Shown: positions 1 through 9,317 of the stretch, piece after piece
How positions within the stretch are numbered: the first letter of the stretch is position 1
How the letters are laid out: every line of letters starts with the position of its first letter
DNA from: Pseudoalteromonas ruthenica
Lineage (GTDB): Bacteria > Pseudomonadota > Gammaproteobacteria > Enterobacterales > Alteromonadaceae
Direction: 5' to 3'
DNA length: 64,000 nt
NCBI RefSeq assembly: GCF_008808095.1
Contig: NZ_CP023396.1
Span: 744,001-808,000, forward strand
Position numbers and translations under genes: made by a program
The notes under the pieces: generated by a model
What the model was told of the DNA's origin: nothing
Seen by the model: only the letters and a program-made list of their open reading frames with translations
Database searches by the model: none

Positions 1-276
1 GGTTGTACCGTCGTTGCAGGCAGTACTAAAATTGGCCGTTATTGCCAAATTGGTGGCCTAAGCGCCATTACCGGTCATGTGGAAATTTGCGACAAAGTGG
101 TGCTAACCGGCATGAATATGGTTACCAGTGGCATTAATGAGCCTGGTATTTATTCATCTGGTGTTCCGCACAGCAAAAACAAAGAGTGGCGCCGCACCAT
201 CGCGCACTTACGAAATATTGGTGACATGCACAAGCGTATCAAGTCCATTGAAGCGCAGCTGAAGTCGCAAGAGTAA
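1..276 (+). CDS. lpxD: LpxD, UDP-3-O-acylglucosamine N-acyltransferase (C-terminal part)
   Basis: The reading frame is open from base 1 and ends at 276, so only about the last 91 residues are present. LpxD adds the second hydroxyacyl chain to UDP-3-O-acyl-glucosamine in lipid A synthesis. The visible part holds left-handed beta-helix hexapeptide repeats (VVAGSTKIG, YCQIGGLSAITGHVEI) and a C-terminal helical tail (HLRNIGDMHKRIKSIE) typical of LpxD. It is followed after 21 bases by fabZ and then lpxA, the usual lipid A operon order, which confirms the call. Confidence 0.93.
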   Translation, partial: GCTVVAGSTKIGRYCQIGGLSAITGHVEICDKVVLTGMNMVTSGINEPGIYSSGVPHSKNKEWRRTIAHLRNIGDMHKRIKSIEAQLKSQE

Positions 277-297
277 ATTAGTTTTAAGGAAAATAAG

Positions 298-750
298 TTG
301 GCTAATCAGTTAAATAGCTTTGATATTCAAGAAATATTAAGCCTGCTACCCCATCGTTACCCTATGCTGCTCGTTGATCGTGTTATTGATTACACGCCCG
401 GTGAGCGTTTGCATGCGATTAAGAATGTGACCGTGAATGAACCGATTTTTACCGGCCACTTTCCCGATCAGCCCATATTCCCCGGGGTGATGATTCTCGA
501 GGCCCTAGCCCAAGCAACTGGTTTACTCGGCTTTAAAACCACGGAAAATCGCGGTGACAATGAGCTATACTTGTTTGCAGCTATTGATAATGCACGCTTT
601 AAGCACCCAGTAGGGCCAGGTGATACCATGCATTTGCATGTTGAGTTTTTAAAAGAGCGTCGTAATTTATGGAAGTTTTATGGCGAAGCACGCGTCGACG
701 ATAAAGTCGTGTGCAGCGCCGAATTGATGTGTGCTAGAAGAGAGTTTTAA
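298..750 (+). CDS. fabZ: FabZ, 3-hydroxyacyl-ACP dehydratase
   Basis: 150-residue hot-dog-fold dehydratase of type II fatty acid synthesis, cytoplasmic. The signature [14 protein letters not shown] near residue 17 and the catalytic segment [17 protein letters not shown] near residue 53, with the active-site His and Glu, are present. The start is TTG at 298 with a good Shine-Dalgarno sequence (TAAGGA) upstream. No ATG fits, because an N-terminus before the conserved ILSLLPHR segment is needed. Length equals that of E. coli FabZ. It lies between lpxD and lpxA; the three share hydroxyacyl-ACP as substrate or product. Confidence 0.96.
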   Translation: MANQLNSFDIQEILSLLPHRYPMLLVDRVIDYTPGERLHAIKNVTVNEPIFTGHFPDQPIFPGVMILEALAQATGLLGFKTTENRGDNELYLFAAIDNARFKHPVGPGDTMHLHVEFLKERRNLWKFYGEARVDDKVVCSAELMCARREF

Positions 751-752
751 TC

Positions 753-1523
753 GTGATTCATCCGACCGCAATTATCGAACCGGGCGCAAAGCTTGCCGAC
801 GATGTGCAAGTAGGTCCATACAGCTACATCGGCAATGATGTAGAAATCGGTGCAGGGACAATTATTGAGTCGCATGTGGTAGTTAAAGGGCCATCTACTT
901 TAGGTCAAAACAACCACATCTATCAATTCGCATCGGTTGGCGAGACCTGCCAAGATAAAAAGTACAAGGATGAACCAACGCAGCTGATTATTGGTGACAA
1001 CAATGTGATCCGCGAATGTGCCACTATCCACCGTGGTACCATTCAGGACCAGGGTATTACCAAAATTGGTAGCAACAACTTATTTATGGCTTATACCCAT
1101 GTTGCTCACGATGCCGTGATTGGTGATAACGTTATTTTTGCCAACAATGCCAGTGTGGCGGGGCATGTACACATCGGCAATTGGGTTATTTTGGCTGGCA
1201 ACTCGGGTGTACACCAGTTTTGTAAAGTAGGCGATCATGCCTTTATCGGTATGTACTCTGGGGTGAACCAAGATGTACCGCCGTATGTTACCACCATTGG
1301 CACGCCGGCACGCCCTGTGGCAATTAATACTGAAGGACTCAAGCGTCGTGGTTTTGAGTCTGATGAGATTATGGCCCTTCGCCGTGCGTACAAAACCTTG
1401 TTCCGTAAAGGTTTAAAAGCCGATGAAGCCGTGGCCCAATTAACTGAAGATGCGCAGCAATTTCCAGCCATTCAGCCAATGATTGACCTCGTTCAACAGT
1501 CTGAACGCGGTATCATTCGCTAG
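753..1523 (+). CDS. lpxA: LpxA, UDP-GlcNAc O-acyltransferase
   Basis: 256-residue acyltransferase that commits UDP-GlcNAc to lipid A. Hexapeptide repeats of the left-handed beta helix run through the first 180 residues. The THVAHD segment near residue 118 carries both histidines of the E. coli active site (His122 and His125). The C-terminal helical domain ends in RGIIR, as in E. coli RGLIR. The start is GTG at 753, two bases after the fabZ stop, implying translational coupling. The gene is followed by a strong terminator, so the lpx operon is cut here: lpxB lies 6.6 kb away beyond the cyd block. Confidence 0.96.
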   Translation: MIHPTAIIEPGAKLADDVQVGPYSYIGNDVEIGAGTIIESHVVVKGPSTLGQNNHIYQFASVGETCQDKKYKDEPTQLIIGDNNVIRECATIHRGTIQDQGITKIGSNNLFMAYTHVAHDAVIGDNVIFANNASVAGHVHIGNWVILAGNSGVHQFCKVGDHAFIGMYSGVNQDVPPYVTTIGTPARPVAINTEGLKRRGFESDEIMALRRAYKTLFRKGLKADEAVAQLTEDAQQFPAIQPMIDLVQQSERGIIR

Positions 1524-1546
1524 ACTCGATATTTTGAGTGAATAAT

Positions 1547-1573
1547 AAAAAGCGCCTTGAGGGCGCTTTTTTT
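1547..1573 (+). terminator. Rho-independent terminator after lpxA
   Basis: A nine-base stem (AAAAGCGCC paired with GGCGCTTTT) with a short loop, followed by a T run. Reversed, it also has T residues after the stem, so it can serve the convergent cydC transcript as well. Confidence 0.85.
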
Positions 1574-1578
1574 GTGGC

Positions 1579-3291
1579 TTAGTTAATCACACTGGTTAGG
1601 CGGACATAATCACGGTGCTTTTGCAGTTGCTGATGTGTGCCCGTGGCCCTAACACGGCCCTGCTCGAGCCAAACCACCTGGTCCATACGGTTTAACAGCG
1701 TGCTTTCATGGGTCACGGTGATCACGGTACGAGTGTTAAACAGTGCCATTAAGGCGTCAATAACCAGCTCTTGGTTGCGGTTATCCAGTCCGCGTGTGGG
1801 CTCGTCGAGTAACAGCACGCGTGGGTCGCGTAATAATTGCTGGGCAATGTGCAAACGTCGTGCTTCGCCTCCAGATAGAGTCCGCCCGCCAGTGCCCACA
1901 AGTGTATCGAGCTGATGCTCGGTTGTCGCGACAAAATCCTTCAGCTGCGCTTGAGCAAGCGCCTGCCAAAGTTGCTGCTCGTTGGCATCGTCTTTCGCCA
2001 ACAGCAAATTGTTCTTAATACTACTACTGAACACATGGCATTGTTGCGACAACATACCCAAGTGCTGGTAAAGCCAATGAGTGTTAAGACTCGAAAGCGG
2101 GCGAGAAAAACACTCTAGGCTGCCGGAGCTCGGCTGCAGCTGGGCACTGAGTAATGCCAGCAGGGTAGACTTGCCAGCACCGCTGGCACCAACAATAGCC
2201 ACTTTTTCGCCTTGCTTAATGGTGAAGCTGATATCCGTTATGCCGTTACTGCTATCGGGGTAGGTGTAATTCAGTGCGTCCAGGGAGTACACCTCTTGGC
2301 TAGTGAGCTCGCCTATTTCCTTAGCTTGACTGTGCTTGGGCTGCGCCACCAATTGGCGCAGGCGCTCGCTGCTTGCCAATGTCAGTTCGAGTTTAAGCAT
2401 AGCATCAGGGAGTGTTAGCACAATTTCAAATCCCCCGAGTACCAGTAACATCAACATCGCCAGATTGACGTTAACCATAGCGCCACTGGTGACCATGGGG
2501 ATCATGACGATAAGCACGAAAATAATGGTCAGTTGACTAACAAATAATGACAACCCCTGATGACGCGCATACCAATTTTGTGAGCGTTGTTGCTCGTTAG
2601 CTAAAGCGTGTTGGGCACGATCGATGTGCTCCCAGTAGCGCTCACAGGCGCCAGCCAGTTGTAGCTCTTTTAACCCCCGGGTCGCTTCCACCAAGCGCTC
2701 ATTAAGTTGTGTGTGAGCCGCTTGGGTGTGAGTGCCAATGCTCTTTAAGTTGCGGCTTAACCACCAGGGTAACAGTACGCCGCACAGCAGCAGTGCACTG
2801 ACGCTGACCACCATCAACATTATGCTATACAGGCTTAATACCCAAGCGAACAAAGGCAGCGCAACAAGGGCAAGTAAAATCGGTAAAAGCACACCAATGT
2901 AAAACTCATCAAGGCGCTCAACATCGTCTTGCAATTGCGATAGCTGTTGGCCAATACTGGTGAATTGTTGCAAGGGCACTTTGGTGAGTGCTGCAAACAC
3001 GCTCACTCGCAAGGTTTTGAGCACCAAAAACGTGGTGTTGTGATTGACCAAGCGTTGACCGTAACCACTGGCGGTGCGCACCACCGCCAAAAAACGAATA
3101 ATGCCCGCTGGGGTAAAATAGTTCATGGTGATCCCTTGCAGCCCGGCACTGGCCATGGCTGCAAGAAACCAACCGGAGATCGCCAGCAAAGTAACATTCG
3201 CTATTAAGGCGCACAGCGCCAGTGCCAAGCCAATGACTGCCCACTTTAGGTGGGGGCGTAATAACGATAACAAAAACTGCCAATTAGCCAT
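1579..3291 (-). CDS. cydC: CydC, heterodimeric ABC exporter subunit for cytochrome bd assembly
   Basis: 570-residue half-transporter fusing a six-helix membrane domain (residues 1-310) to an ATPase domain. Visible motifs are Walker A GASGAGKS near 366, signature LSGGEARR near 475 and Walker B VLLLDEPTRGLD near 494. With CydD it exports glutathione/cysteine or heme-related cargo to the periplasm and is needed for cytochrome bd maturation. The start codon overlaps the end of cydD by eight bases, so the two are translationally coupled. It is the last gene of the minus-strand cyd operon and converges on lpxA. Confidence 0.93.
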   Translation of the reverse strand: MANWQFLLSLLRPHLKWAVIGLALALCALIANVTLLAISGWFLAAMASAGLQGITMNYFTPAGIIRFLAVVRTASGYGQRLVNHNTTFLVLKTLRVSVFAALTKVPLQQFTSIGQQLSQLQDDVERLDEFYIGVLLPILLALVALPLFAWVLSLYSIMLMVVSVSALLLCGVLLPWWLSRNLKSIGTHTQAAHTQLNERLVEATRGLKELQLAGACERYWEHIDRAQHALANEQQRSQNWYARHQGLSLFVSQLTIIFVLIVMIPMVTSGAMVNVNLAMLMLLVLGGFEIVLTLPDAMLKLELTLASSERLRQLVAQPKHSQAKEIGELTSQEVYSLDALNYTYPDSSNGITDISFTIKQGEKVAIVGASGAGKSTLLALLSAQLQPSSGSLECFSRPLSSLNTHWLYQHLGMLSQQCHVFSSSIKNNLLLAKDDANEQQLWQALAQAQLKDFVATTEHQLDTLVGTGGRTLSGGEARRLHIAQQLLRDPRVLLLDEPTRGLDNRNQELVIDALMALFNTRTVITVTHESTLLNRMDQVVWLEQGRVRATGTHQQLQKHRDYVRLTSVIN

Positions 3292-5050
3292 GATCGACCG
3301 CCGCTCCTTGGAGTAAGTGGTTGAGTGCTGAGTGGGGTTGCTGTATCAACTGTGAGTAATTACCTTGCGCAGCGATACGGCCATGCTCCATGACCACCAC
3401 CTGTTGTGCATCGCTGATGGTATGCAAACGATGGGCAATAACGATAATTAAGCAGTGTTTGCTGAGCTGCTCTAAACACCGCTGCACATGCGCCTCACTG
3501 TGCTTATCAAGGGCCGCTGTGGGCTCATCTAAAAACAGCACTTCGGGTTTGCCTAACAGTGCACGGGCCAAAGCTAGGCGCTGTATTTGCCCTCCGGATA
3601 ACCCTTTACCGAGCTCGCCTATGGGCGTGTCGTAGCCTTGCGCGAGGGTCATAATGTAATCATCCAGGGCTACGTCTTTACAGACCGCGCGAATGGCACC
3701 CAGTGGTGCGTCTGGTTGCGCCAAGGCGACATTTTCGGCGATGCTGCCACTAAAGAGTGTCGGCGATTGGGCAACCCAAGCGATGCGCTGTTGATATTGC
3801 TGGATGTCTAAAGTGCTTAAGGCGTGGTCGTTTATTTTAATGGCTCCGGCGACACTGGGTTTTAGGCCCATCAAGCAATCCAGTAATGTGGACTTGCCGC
3901 TGCCGCTTGCGCCGACAATGGCATGCATGCCGGGGCCGCAGAACTTAAGCGATAGCTGTTGTAAGGTGTCGTGCTGGGCGTCGTCAAAGCGCCAGCACAG
4001 ATTCTCGGTGCTCACTGTATGAATAGGGGTATGGTTCGCTAATTGCTCACCTTTAATAGTGTCGGTGTCTGCTTTTTGTAGCAGCGACAGCATTGAGCTG
4101 GCACTGGCTAAGCCTTTGAGCTTGGCATGGTAGTGCTGACCTAACTGGCGCAGCGGCAGATAAAACTCCGGCGCCAACAACAGCACCACAAAACCCGTGG
4201 CAAAATCTAACGAGCCAAAGTAAAGGCGAAAGCCAATAATCACAGCTACTAAGGCGATACTGATGGTCGCCAAAAATTCCAGTGCTAAGGTGGATATAAA
4301 GGCAATACGCAGTACAGAGAGGGTGGTGATGCGAAATTTATCGGCCATCAGCGCGACATTTTCAATTTGCTGGCGCTCGTTATTGAATAGCTTCAGCTGC
4401 ACTAAGCCTTGTAGGCGGTCCATAAAATAATGACCAAGACGCTGGAGCTGCTGCCAGTTTTGCTCATTGAGCGCCTCGGCCTTATAACCGATTAAAATCA
4501 TGAAAAAAGGAATGAGTGGCGCCGTAACAAGAAAGATTAACCCAGATTGCCAGTCGATAGGAAAGACTACGGCGATAATAGCGAGAGGGATAAAGCCCGC
4601 GTAAGCGACAGCAGGAATGTATTTGGCGAAGTAATCGTGCAGTGATTCCACGCCTTGGTTAAGGATATTGACCAACTGCGCTGGGCTGTGTTCAAGCTGA
4701 CCTTGGCGCTGTTTTGCGACCATGGCTTGCCAAAGTGCATGGCGCATTTGCTGTTTTAGAGCAATGGCGCAGCGCTCACTGACATAGCGACTAACGCCAC
4801 TGCACAGCGCTCGCAGTACCACTATGCCAGCCAGTATGGCTAACTGGGTGTGCTGTTGCGCTAAGTGCTCATCTGCAAACATCACTGCATGGCAAATGTG
4901 TGCTAATAAATAACAGCTCACTATCATCAGTAAGGCATTGACGATACCTAAGGAAATGCTTATCAGCATCGCGCCATTTTGTGAACGTGAAAAGTTTTTT
5001 AAAAAAACGCGCAGCTGGTTTTGCTGCGCGCGGTTGGGGCGGGGGGTCAT
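3284..5050 (-). CDS. cydD: CydD, heterodimeric ABC exporter subunit for cytochrome bd assembly
   Basis: 588-residue partner of CydC with the same fold: membrane domain (about residues 30-320), then Walker A GASGSGKS, signature LSGGQIQRLALARAL and Walker B VLFLDEPTAALD. CydD precedes CydC as in E. coli, but here both sit directly behind the oxidase genes in one operon, whereas in E. coli they are unlinked to cydAB. CydD lies three bases downstream of the cydX stop. No truncation or missing ATPase motif is seen. Confidence 0.93.
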   Translation of the reverse strand: MTPRPNRAQQNQLRVFLKNFSRSQNGAMLISISLGIVNALLMIVSCYLLAHICHAVMFADEHLAQQHTQLAILAGIVVLRALCSGVSRYVSERCAIALKQQMRHALWQAMVAKQRQGQLEHSPAQLVNILNQGVESLHDYFAKYIPAVAYAGFIPLAIIAVVFPIDWQSGLIFLVTAPLIPFFMILIGYKAEALNEQNWQQLQRLGHYFMDRLQGLVQLKLFNNERQQIENVALMADKFRITTLSVLRIAFISTLALEFLATISIALVAVIIGFRLYFGSLDFATGFVVLLLAPEFYLPLRQLGQHYHAKLKGLASASSMLSLLQKADTDTIKGEQLANHTPIHTVSTENLCWRFDDAQHDTLQQLSLKFCGPGMHAIVGASGSGKSTLLDCLMGLKPSVAGAIKINDHALSTLDIQQYQQRIAWVAQSPTLFSGSIAENVALAQPDAPLGAIRAVCKDVALDDYIMTLAQGYDTPIGELGKGLSGGQIQRLALARALLGKPEVLFLDEPTAALDKHSEAHVQRCLEQLSKHCLIIVIAHRLHTISDAQQVVVMEHGRIAAQGNYSQLIQQPHSALNHLLQGAAVDHG

Positions 5051-5053
5051 GTA

Positions 5054-5179
5054 TTAATCATGCTCCTTGTGATCGTCGGCCACACAATCATTGTGCTGGC
5101 CCATTTCATACCACATGACGTTGATCACGCCGAAGGCAACAGCGAATAATACTCCTAAAATCCACGTAAAATACCACAT
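5054..5179 (-). CDS. cydX: CydX, small subunit of cytochrome bd oxidase
   Basis: A 41-residue ORF beginning MWYFTWILGVLF, nearly identical to the start of E. coli CydX (MWYFAWILGTLL). One transmembrane helix covers residues 3-24, followed by a polar tail rich in His and Asp. It has a strong ribosome site (AAGGAG, seven bases upstream) and sits nine bases after the cydB stop, the usual cydX position. CydX stabilises the CydAB heme centre. The gene is too short for most ORF callers. Confidence 0.92.
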   Translation of the reverse strand: MWYFTWILGVLFAVAFGVINVMWYEMGQHNDCVADDHKEHD

Positions 5180-5188
5180 AATGCCTCC

Positions 5189-6328
5189 TTAATAGCTGCC
5201 ATGGGTGTTGTTTTCAATCTCTTCACTGCTTACTCGGCGCCACATCTTCACATAACACCAAGTGGTGTAAGACAGTACTATGGGGAGCAGTATAGCGACC
5301 ACAATAAACATGATATTCAAAGTCATGTGGCTGGAAACGGCGTCCCAAATGGTTAAGCTCATATTGGCGTCATGGCTGGAAGGCATAATGAACGGGAACA
5401 GGGATGCGCCAAAGGTCATAATAATGCCTAACAACATGATGCTCGAACAGATGAAGCCAAAACCAGGTCTACTCTTAAGTGAGCACAACAAGGCCAACAG
5501 ACCTCCGGCAAACGCCAAGATTGGGAACGCCAAGGTCCAACTACGTTCGCTGTAATTGTTCAACCATAGACCGGTCGCAGTGGTCACTGTTTTTGCTAAT
5601 GGGTCGGCATGGGCATTGGTATCGGCCATAGTGACAATCTGCATGCCGTCGATTTGCGTCAGCCACGCCCCGGCCAAGGCAAAGCCAGCGAGGGCGACAA
5701 CCAGCGCGATGCGACCGAAACGGGCGCTACGTGAAGCGACGGGCTCAGCGGTGCGCATTTGTAACCATACGCCACCGTGGCCAACCAGCATGGCCACACT
5801 GATCACACCGCATAGCAGTGCAAAAGGATTCAACAGCCCAAAGAAGGAGCCGTGATAGCTCACCCGCATGAGATTATCGATATGAATAGGTACCCCTTGC
5901 AACAAGTTACCAAAGGCCACCCCGAAAATCAGTGCTGGAATGAAACTGCCGCAGAAAAGCGCCCAATCCCAGCGGTTACGCCATGTTGGGTTATCCAGTT
6001 TAGAGCGATAGTCAAAGGCCAAGGGGCGGAAAAACAGCGCAAACAACACCAGCATCATGGCAAAGTAGAAGCCTGAAAAGGCAGCGGCATACACCATTGG
6101 CCAAGCGGCAAAGAGTGCACCGCCTGCGGTAATAAGCCAGACTTGGTTACCGTCCCAGTGTGCACCTACGGTGTTGATCACTACTCGGCGCTCGACATCC
6201 TGTTTGGCAACGAAAGGTAACAAGGTAGCAGCGCCCATATCCATGCCGTCAGTAATGGCAAAGCCAATGAGCAATGCGCCAATAAGCACCCACCAGATAA
6301 GTTTTAGCGTTTCATAATCAAATATCAT
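5189..6328 (-). CDS. cydB: CydB, cytochrome bd ubiquinol oxidase subunit II
   Basis: 379-residue integral membrane protein, same length as E. coli CydB, beginning MIFDYETLKLIWWVLIGALLIGFAITDGMDMG; the FAITDGMD segment is a family hallmark. About nine hydrophobic helices are visible. It pairs with CydA to form the high-affinity quinol oxidase of the inner membrane. The start overlaps the cydA stop by four bases (coupled translation). cydX follows immediately. Confidence 0.95.
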   Translation of the reverse strand: MIFDYETLKLIWWVLIGALLIGFAITDGMDMGAATLLPFVAKQDVERRVVINTVGAHWDGNQVWLITAGGALFAAWPMVYAAAFSGFYFAMMLVLFALFFRPLAFDYRSKLDNPTWRNRWDWALFCGSFIPALIFGVAFGNLLQGVPIHIDNLMRVSYHGSFFGLLNPFALLCGVISVAMLVGHGGVWLQMRTAEPVASRSARFGRIALVVALAGFALAGAWLTQIDGMQIVTMADTNAHADPLAKTVTTATGLWLNNYSERSWTLAFPILAFAGGLLALLCSLKSRPGFGFICSSIMLLGIIMTFGASLFPFIMPSSHDANMSLTIWDAVSSHMTLNIMFIVVAILLPIVLSYTTWCYVKMWRRVSSEEIENNTHGSY

Positions 6329-7899
6329 GATTTGCTCTCCTGTAGTTGCTGTTGACGCTCGAAGTAATACTTACCTGTATGCAGTGAGCTTGGCCCCTGC
6401 TTAATAAAGTGCAACATTAACCAGATTTCGATAATGGCCAATATGGTGTAAAAGGTAATAAAGCCAATTAAGGAGATAAGCACATCATTAAAGGTCAGAC
6501 TCGAGGTGGCCATAAAGGTCGGTAATACCTCGGAAATAGCCCAAGGCTGGCGGCCATACTCAGCCACAAACCACCCTGTTTCAATGGCAATCCAGGGCAG
6601 TGGTATCGCAAATAACGCCGCTTTGAGTAGCCAACGTTTTTGCTCGATTTGACGTTTAGCATTGTAATAAAACGCGGCGGCAAAGATCAGCAGCATCACC
6701 ATGCCACAGGCAACCATAATACGAAATGCCCAAAACAGTGGCCCAACTTGTGGGATAGAGTCTTGCACCGCTTTTTGGATTTGCGCTTCATCGGCGTTAT
6801 ACACGTCATCCAAATAACGCTTTAATAGTAAGCCGTAGCCTAAATCGTCTTTGTACTGATTGAATTGACGAATATTTTCTGGTGTTTCCTCGCCATTACG
6901 CAGCTTTTCCAAGTAGCGATAAGCCACCATACCACTGCGGATACGTTGTTCATGGTTTTGTTGCAACTCTTTAATGCCGGTGACTTCCTCATCCAGCGAG
7001 CGGGTAGCAATAATGCCCATAACATAGGGGATTTTCACCGCCGCATGGGTTTGTTGTGTTTCAGAGTCTGGAAAACCAAATAACGTGAAAGCGGCTGGGG
7101 CAGGCTCAGTTTCCCACTCCGCTTCAATCGCCGCGAGTTTCACTTTTTGCACCTCGCCGACCTCGTAGCCGGACTCATCACCGAGCAGAATCACGCACAA
7201 TACCGAGGCTAAGCCAAAACTACAGGCAACCGAAAACGAGCGTTTAGCAAAAGCAACATCACGGCCGCGAAGAATATAAAAGGCACTGATCCCAAGCACA
7301 AACATAGAGGCGGCAACATAGCCGGCAGAGACGGTATGAATAAACTTAACCTGTGCCACCGGGTTAAACACCAATTCGGCAAAGCTTTGCATTTCCATAC
7401 GCATGGTCAGGTAGTTAAACTCTGAACCCACAGGGTTTTGCATCCAGCCATTGGCGACTAGAATCCACAGCGCGGAGAGGTTGGTGCCCACCGCCATAAA
7501 GAAGGTCACCCCCAAGTGCTGCACTTTACTGAGCCGATCCCAGCCTAGAAAGAACATGCCGACCAAGGTGGACTCTAAGAAAAATGCCATTAGCCCTTCA
7601 ATGGCAAGGGGCGCACCGAAGATATCACCAACGTAATGAGAATAATAAGACCAGTTGGTACCAAACTCGAACTCCATAGTCAGTCCGGTGGCCACCCCTA
7701 AGGCGAAGTTAATACCAAATAACTTCCCCCAGAATTTCGTCATATCACGGTAAATTTCGCGCCCTGTCATTACATAGACAGACTCCATTATCACCAAAAT
7801 CCATGTCATCCCTAACGTGAGCGGCACGAACAAAAAGTGATAGAAGGCAGTGATTGCAAATTGTAGACGGGAGATGTCTACAAAGGATTCATCTATCAT
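6325..7899 (-). CDS. cydA: CydA, cytochrome bd ubiquinol oxidase subunit I
   Basis: 524-residue subunit that oxidises ubiquinol and holds the b558, b595 and d hemes. The N-terminal helix SRLQFAITAFYHFLFVPLTLG carries the conserved distal heme His, FIHTVSAGYV carries the second heme His near residue 187, and the Met ligand lies in RIMVACGMVMLL near 395. The long Q loop between helices 6 and 7 is present, so this is the long-loop (E. coli-type) form. Start ATG follows AAGGGG. It is the first gene of cydA-cydB-cydX-cydD-cydC and lies under a palindrome-controlled promoter. Confidence 0.95.
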   Translation of the reverse strand: MIDESFVDISRLQFAITAFYHFLFVPLTLGMTWILVIMESVYVMTGREIYRDMTKFWGKLFGINFALGVATGLTMEFEFGTNWSYYSHYVGDIFGAPLAIEGLMAFFLESTLVGMFFLGWDRLSKVQHLGVTFFMAVGTNLSALWILVANGWMQNPVGSEFNYLTMRMEMQSFAELVFNPVAQVKFIHTVSAGYVAASMFVLGISAFYILRGRDVAFAKRSFSVACSFGLASVLCVILLGDESGYEVGEVQKVKLAAIEAEWETEPAPAAFTLFGFPDSETQQTHAAVKIPYVMGIIATRSLDEEVTGIKELQQNHEQRIRSGMVAYRYLEKLRNGEETPENIRQFNQYKDDLGYGLLLKRYLDDVYNADEAQIQKAVQDSIPQVGPLFWAFRIMVACGMVMLLIFAAAFYYNAKRQIEQKRWLLKAALFAIPLPWIAIETGWFVAEYGRQPWAISEVLPTFMATSSLTFNDVLISLIGFITFYTILAIIEIWLMLHFIKQGPSSLHTGKYYFERQQQLQESKS

Positions 7900-7926
7900 G
7901 GAACACCCCTTAATGTAAGCTTGTTT

Positions 7927-7985
7927 AAAGTTTCAGTAATTACTGAAACTTTCGTTAGTATCCAGACTACTGCTTACGAAGTCAA
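7927..7985 (-). promoter_or_regulatory. cydA promoter with 26-bp perfect palindromic operator
   Basis: Reading the minus strand, TTGACT (7980-7985), a 17-base spacer and GATACT (7957-7962) form a good sigma-70 promoter with a start expected near 7950. A perfect 26-bp palindrome (7927-7952; half-site AAAGTTTCAGTAA) begins exactly at that start point, the classic place for a repressor operator. It matches neither the FNR (TTGAT-N4-ATCAA) nor the NsrR pattern I know, so the regulator is unidentified. An ArcA- or oxygen-linked role is only inference from the gene it controls. Confidence 0.75.
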
Positions 7986-8162
7986 CACAATATTAGCAAC
8001 ATCTAATTTAAAAGAAAGGCACACTGGAAAAATATCAACCAGCTCATCAAGCTAGGCCGTAGAAGGATTGTGCATTTAATAGCAACGAGGTTTTAAGCGC
8101 ATCGCAAACAGGGTAGACTAGGCGGTTAATAACAACAGCCCAAAGTGGAACCTGTCCCCAAT

Positions 8163-9317
8163 ATGAGCGCCACTCAACCTCTTCGCATCGGCATCGTTGC
8201 CGGTGAAATGTCCGGTGACATTCTTGGTGAAGGCCTAATAAAAGCCATTAAACAACGCCACCCTGATGCCCAGTTCGTCGGTATTGGCGGTCCCCGCATG
8301 AATGCCCTCGGGTGTGAAAGCTTGTTTGATATGGAAGAGCTCTCGGTAATGGGACTCGTTGAGGTGCTCTCGCGCTTGCCTAGGCTGTTAAATATTCGCA
8401 AAGGATTGGTGCAGCACTTTATCGACAATCCCCCTGATGTATTTATTGGTATTGATGCGCCCGATTTTAATTTGCGCGTTGAGCTGCCGTTGAAGCAAGC
8501 GGGGATCACCACTGTGCATTATGTCAGTCCTTCGGTGTGGGCGTGGCGACAAAAGCGTATTCATAACATCGCCAAAGCCACCAATTTAGTACTGTCGCTG
8601 TTGCCTTTTGAGAAGGCCTTTTATGACAAGCACCAAGTGCCATGCACCTTTGTCGGCCATACCTTGGCCGATGATATCGCTGTAGAGCAAAGCAACCAGC
8701 ATGCGCGGGCGCAACTAGGGCTCAGTAGCGACGATAAAGTGCTGGCGCTGTTACCGGGTAGTCGTGGCTCGGAAGTGGGGCTACTGACACCCACCTATGC
8801 GCAAACGGCCGAGCGTCTGCAGCAAGCCAATCCAGACTTAAAAGTTGTGGTGCCTTTGGTGAACGAAGCGCGCAAAGCGCAGTTCTTAGCATTGCAACAA
8901 CAACATGCACCAAAGTTAAACGCGCTATTACTTGATGGTCAATCGAGCTTAGCGATGCAAGCCAGTGACGCTATTCTACTGGCGTCGGGAACCGCCTCAC
9001 TAGAGGGAATGTTATATAAAAAGCCTATGGTGGTGGGTTACAAGCTCAAAGCCATGACCTATTGGATGGTGCAGCATGTGTTTACTTTCACCATCAAATA
9101 CTTCTCGTTGCCTAATTTATTGGCTGACGAGGAGCTGGTCCCTGAGTTTTTACAGCACCAGTGCAATGTTGATAACTTATGCGCCGCGCTTGAGCCAAAG
9201 TTATACGGGGATAATCAAGCCTTGATTGCGCGTTTTACGCAAATCCATAAAGACATTCGCTGCGATGCCAGTGCTCAAGCAGCCAAAGCCGTATTGGAGC
9301 TTATTGATGCAAATTAA
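8163..9317 (+). CDS. lpxB: LpxB, lipid A disaccharide synthase
   Basis: 384-residue GT19 glycosyltransferase joining UDP-diacylglucosamine and lipid X. Signatures are [13 protein letters not shown] near residue 15, [26 protein letters not shown] and [10 protein letters not shown]. An in-frame GTG at 8145 would add six residues, but ATG at 8163 matches the usual N-terminus; neither has a convincing ribosome site. The gene is separated from lpxA by the cyd operon yet is followed by rnhB and dnaE in the normal order. The stretch 7986-8162 must now supply its promoter. Confidence 0.94.
   Translation: MSATQPLRIGIVAGEMSGDILGEGLIKAIKQRHPDAQFVGIGGPRMNALGCESLFDMEELSVMGLVEVLSRLPRLLNIRKGLVQHFIDNPPDVFIGIDAPDFNLRVELPLKQAGITTVHYVSPSVWAWRQKRIHNIAKATNLVLSLLPFEKAFYDKHQVPCTFVGHTLADDIAVEQSNQHARAQLGLSSDDKVLALLPGSRGSEVGLLTPTYAQTAERLQQANPDLKVVVPLVNEARKAQFLALQQQHAPKLNALLLDGQSSLAMQASDAILLASGTASLEGMLYKKPMVVGYKLKAMTYWMVQHVFTFTIKYFSLPNLLADEELVPEFLQHQCNVDNLCAALEPKLYGDNQALIARFTQIHKDIRCDASAQAAKAVLELIDAN

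Noticed and set aside
8145-8162. GTG start of lpxB and the string GTGGAACCTGTCCCC as a repeat remnant
   Set aside because: One copy only in the window; the GTG lacks a ribosome site and the ATG at 8163 fits the family.
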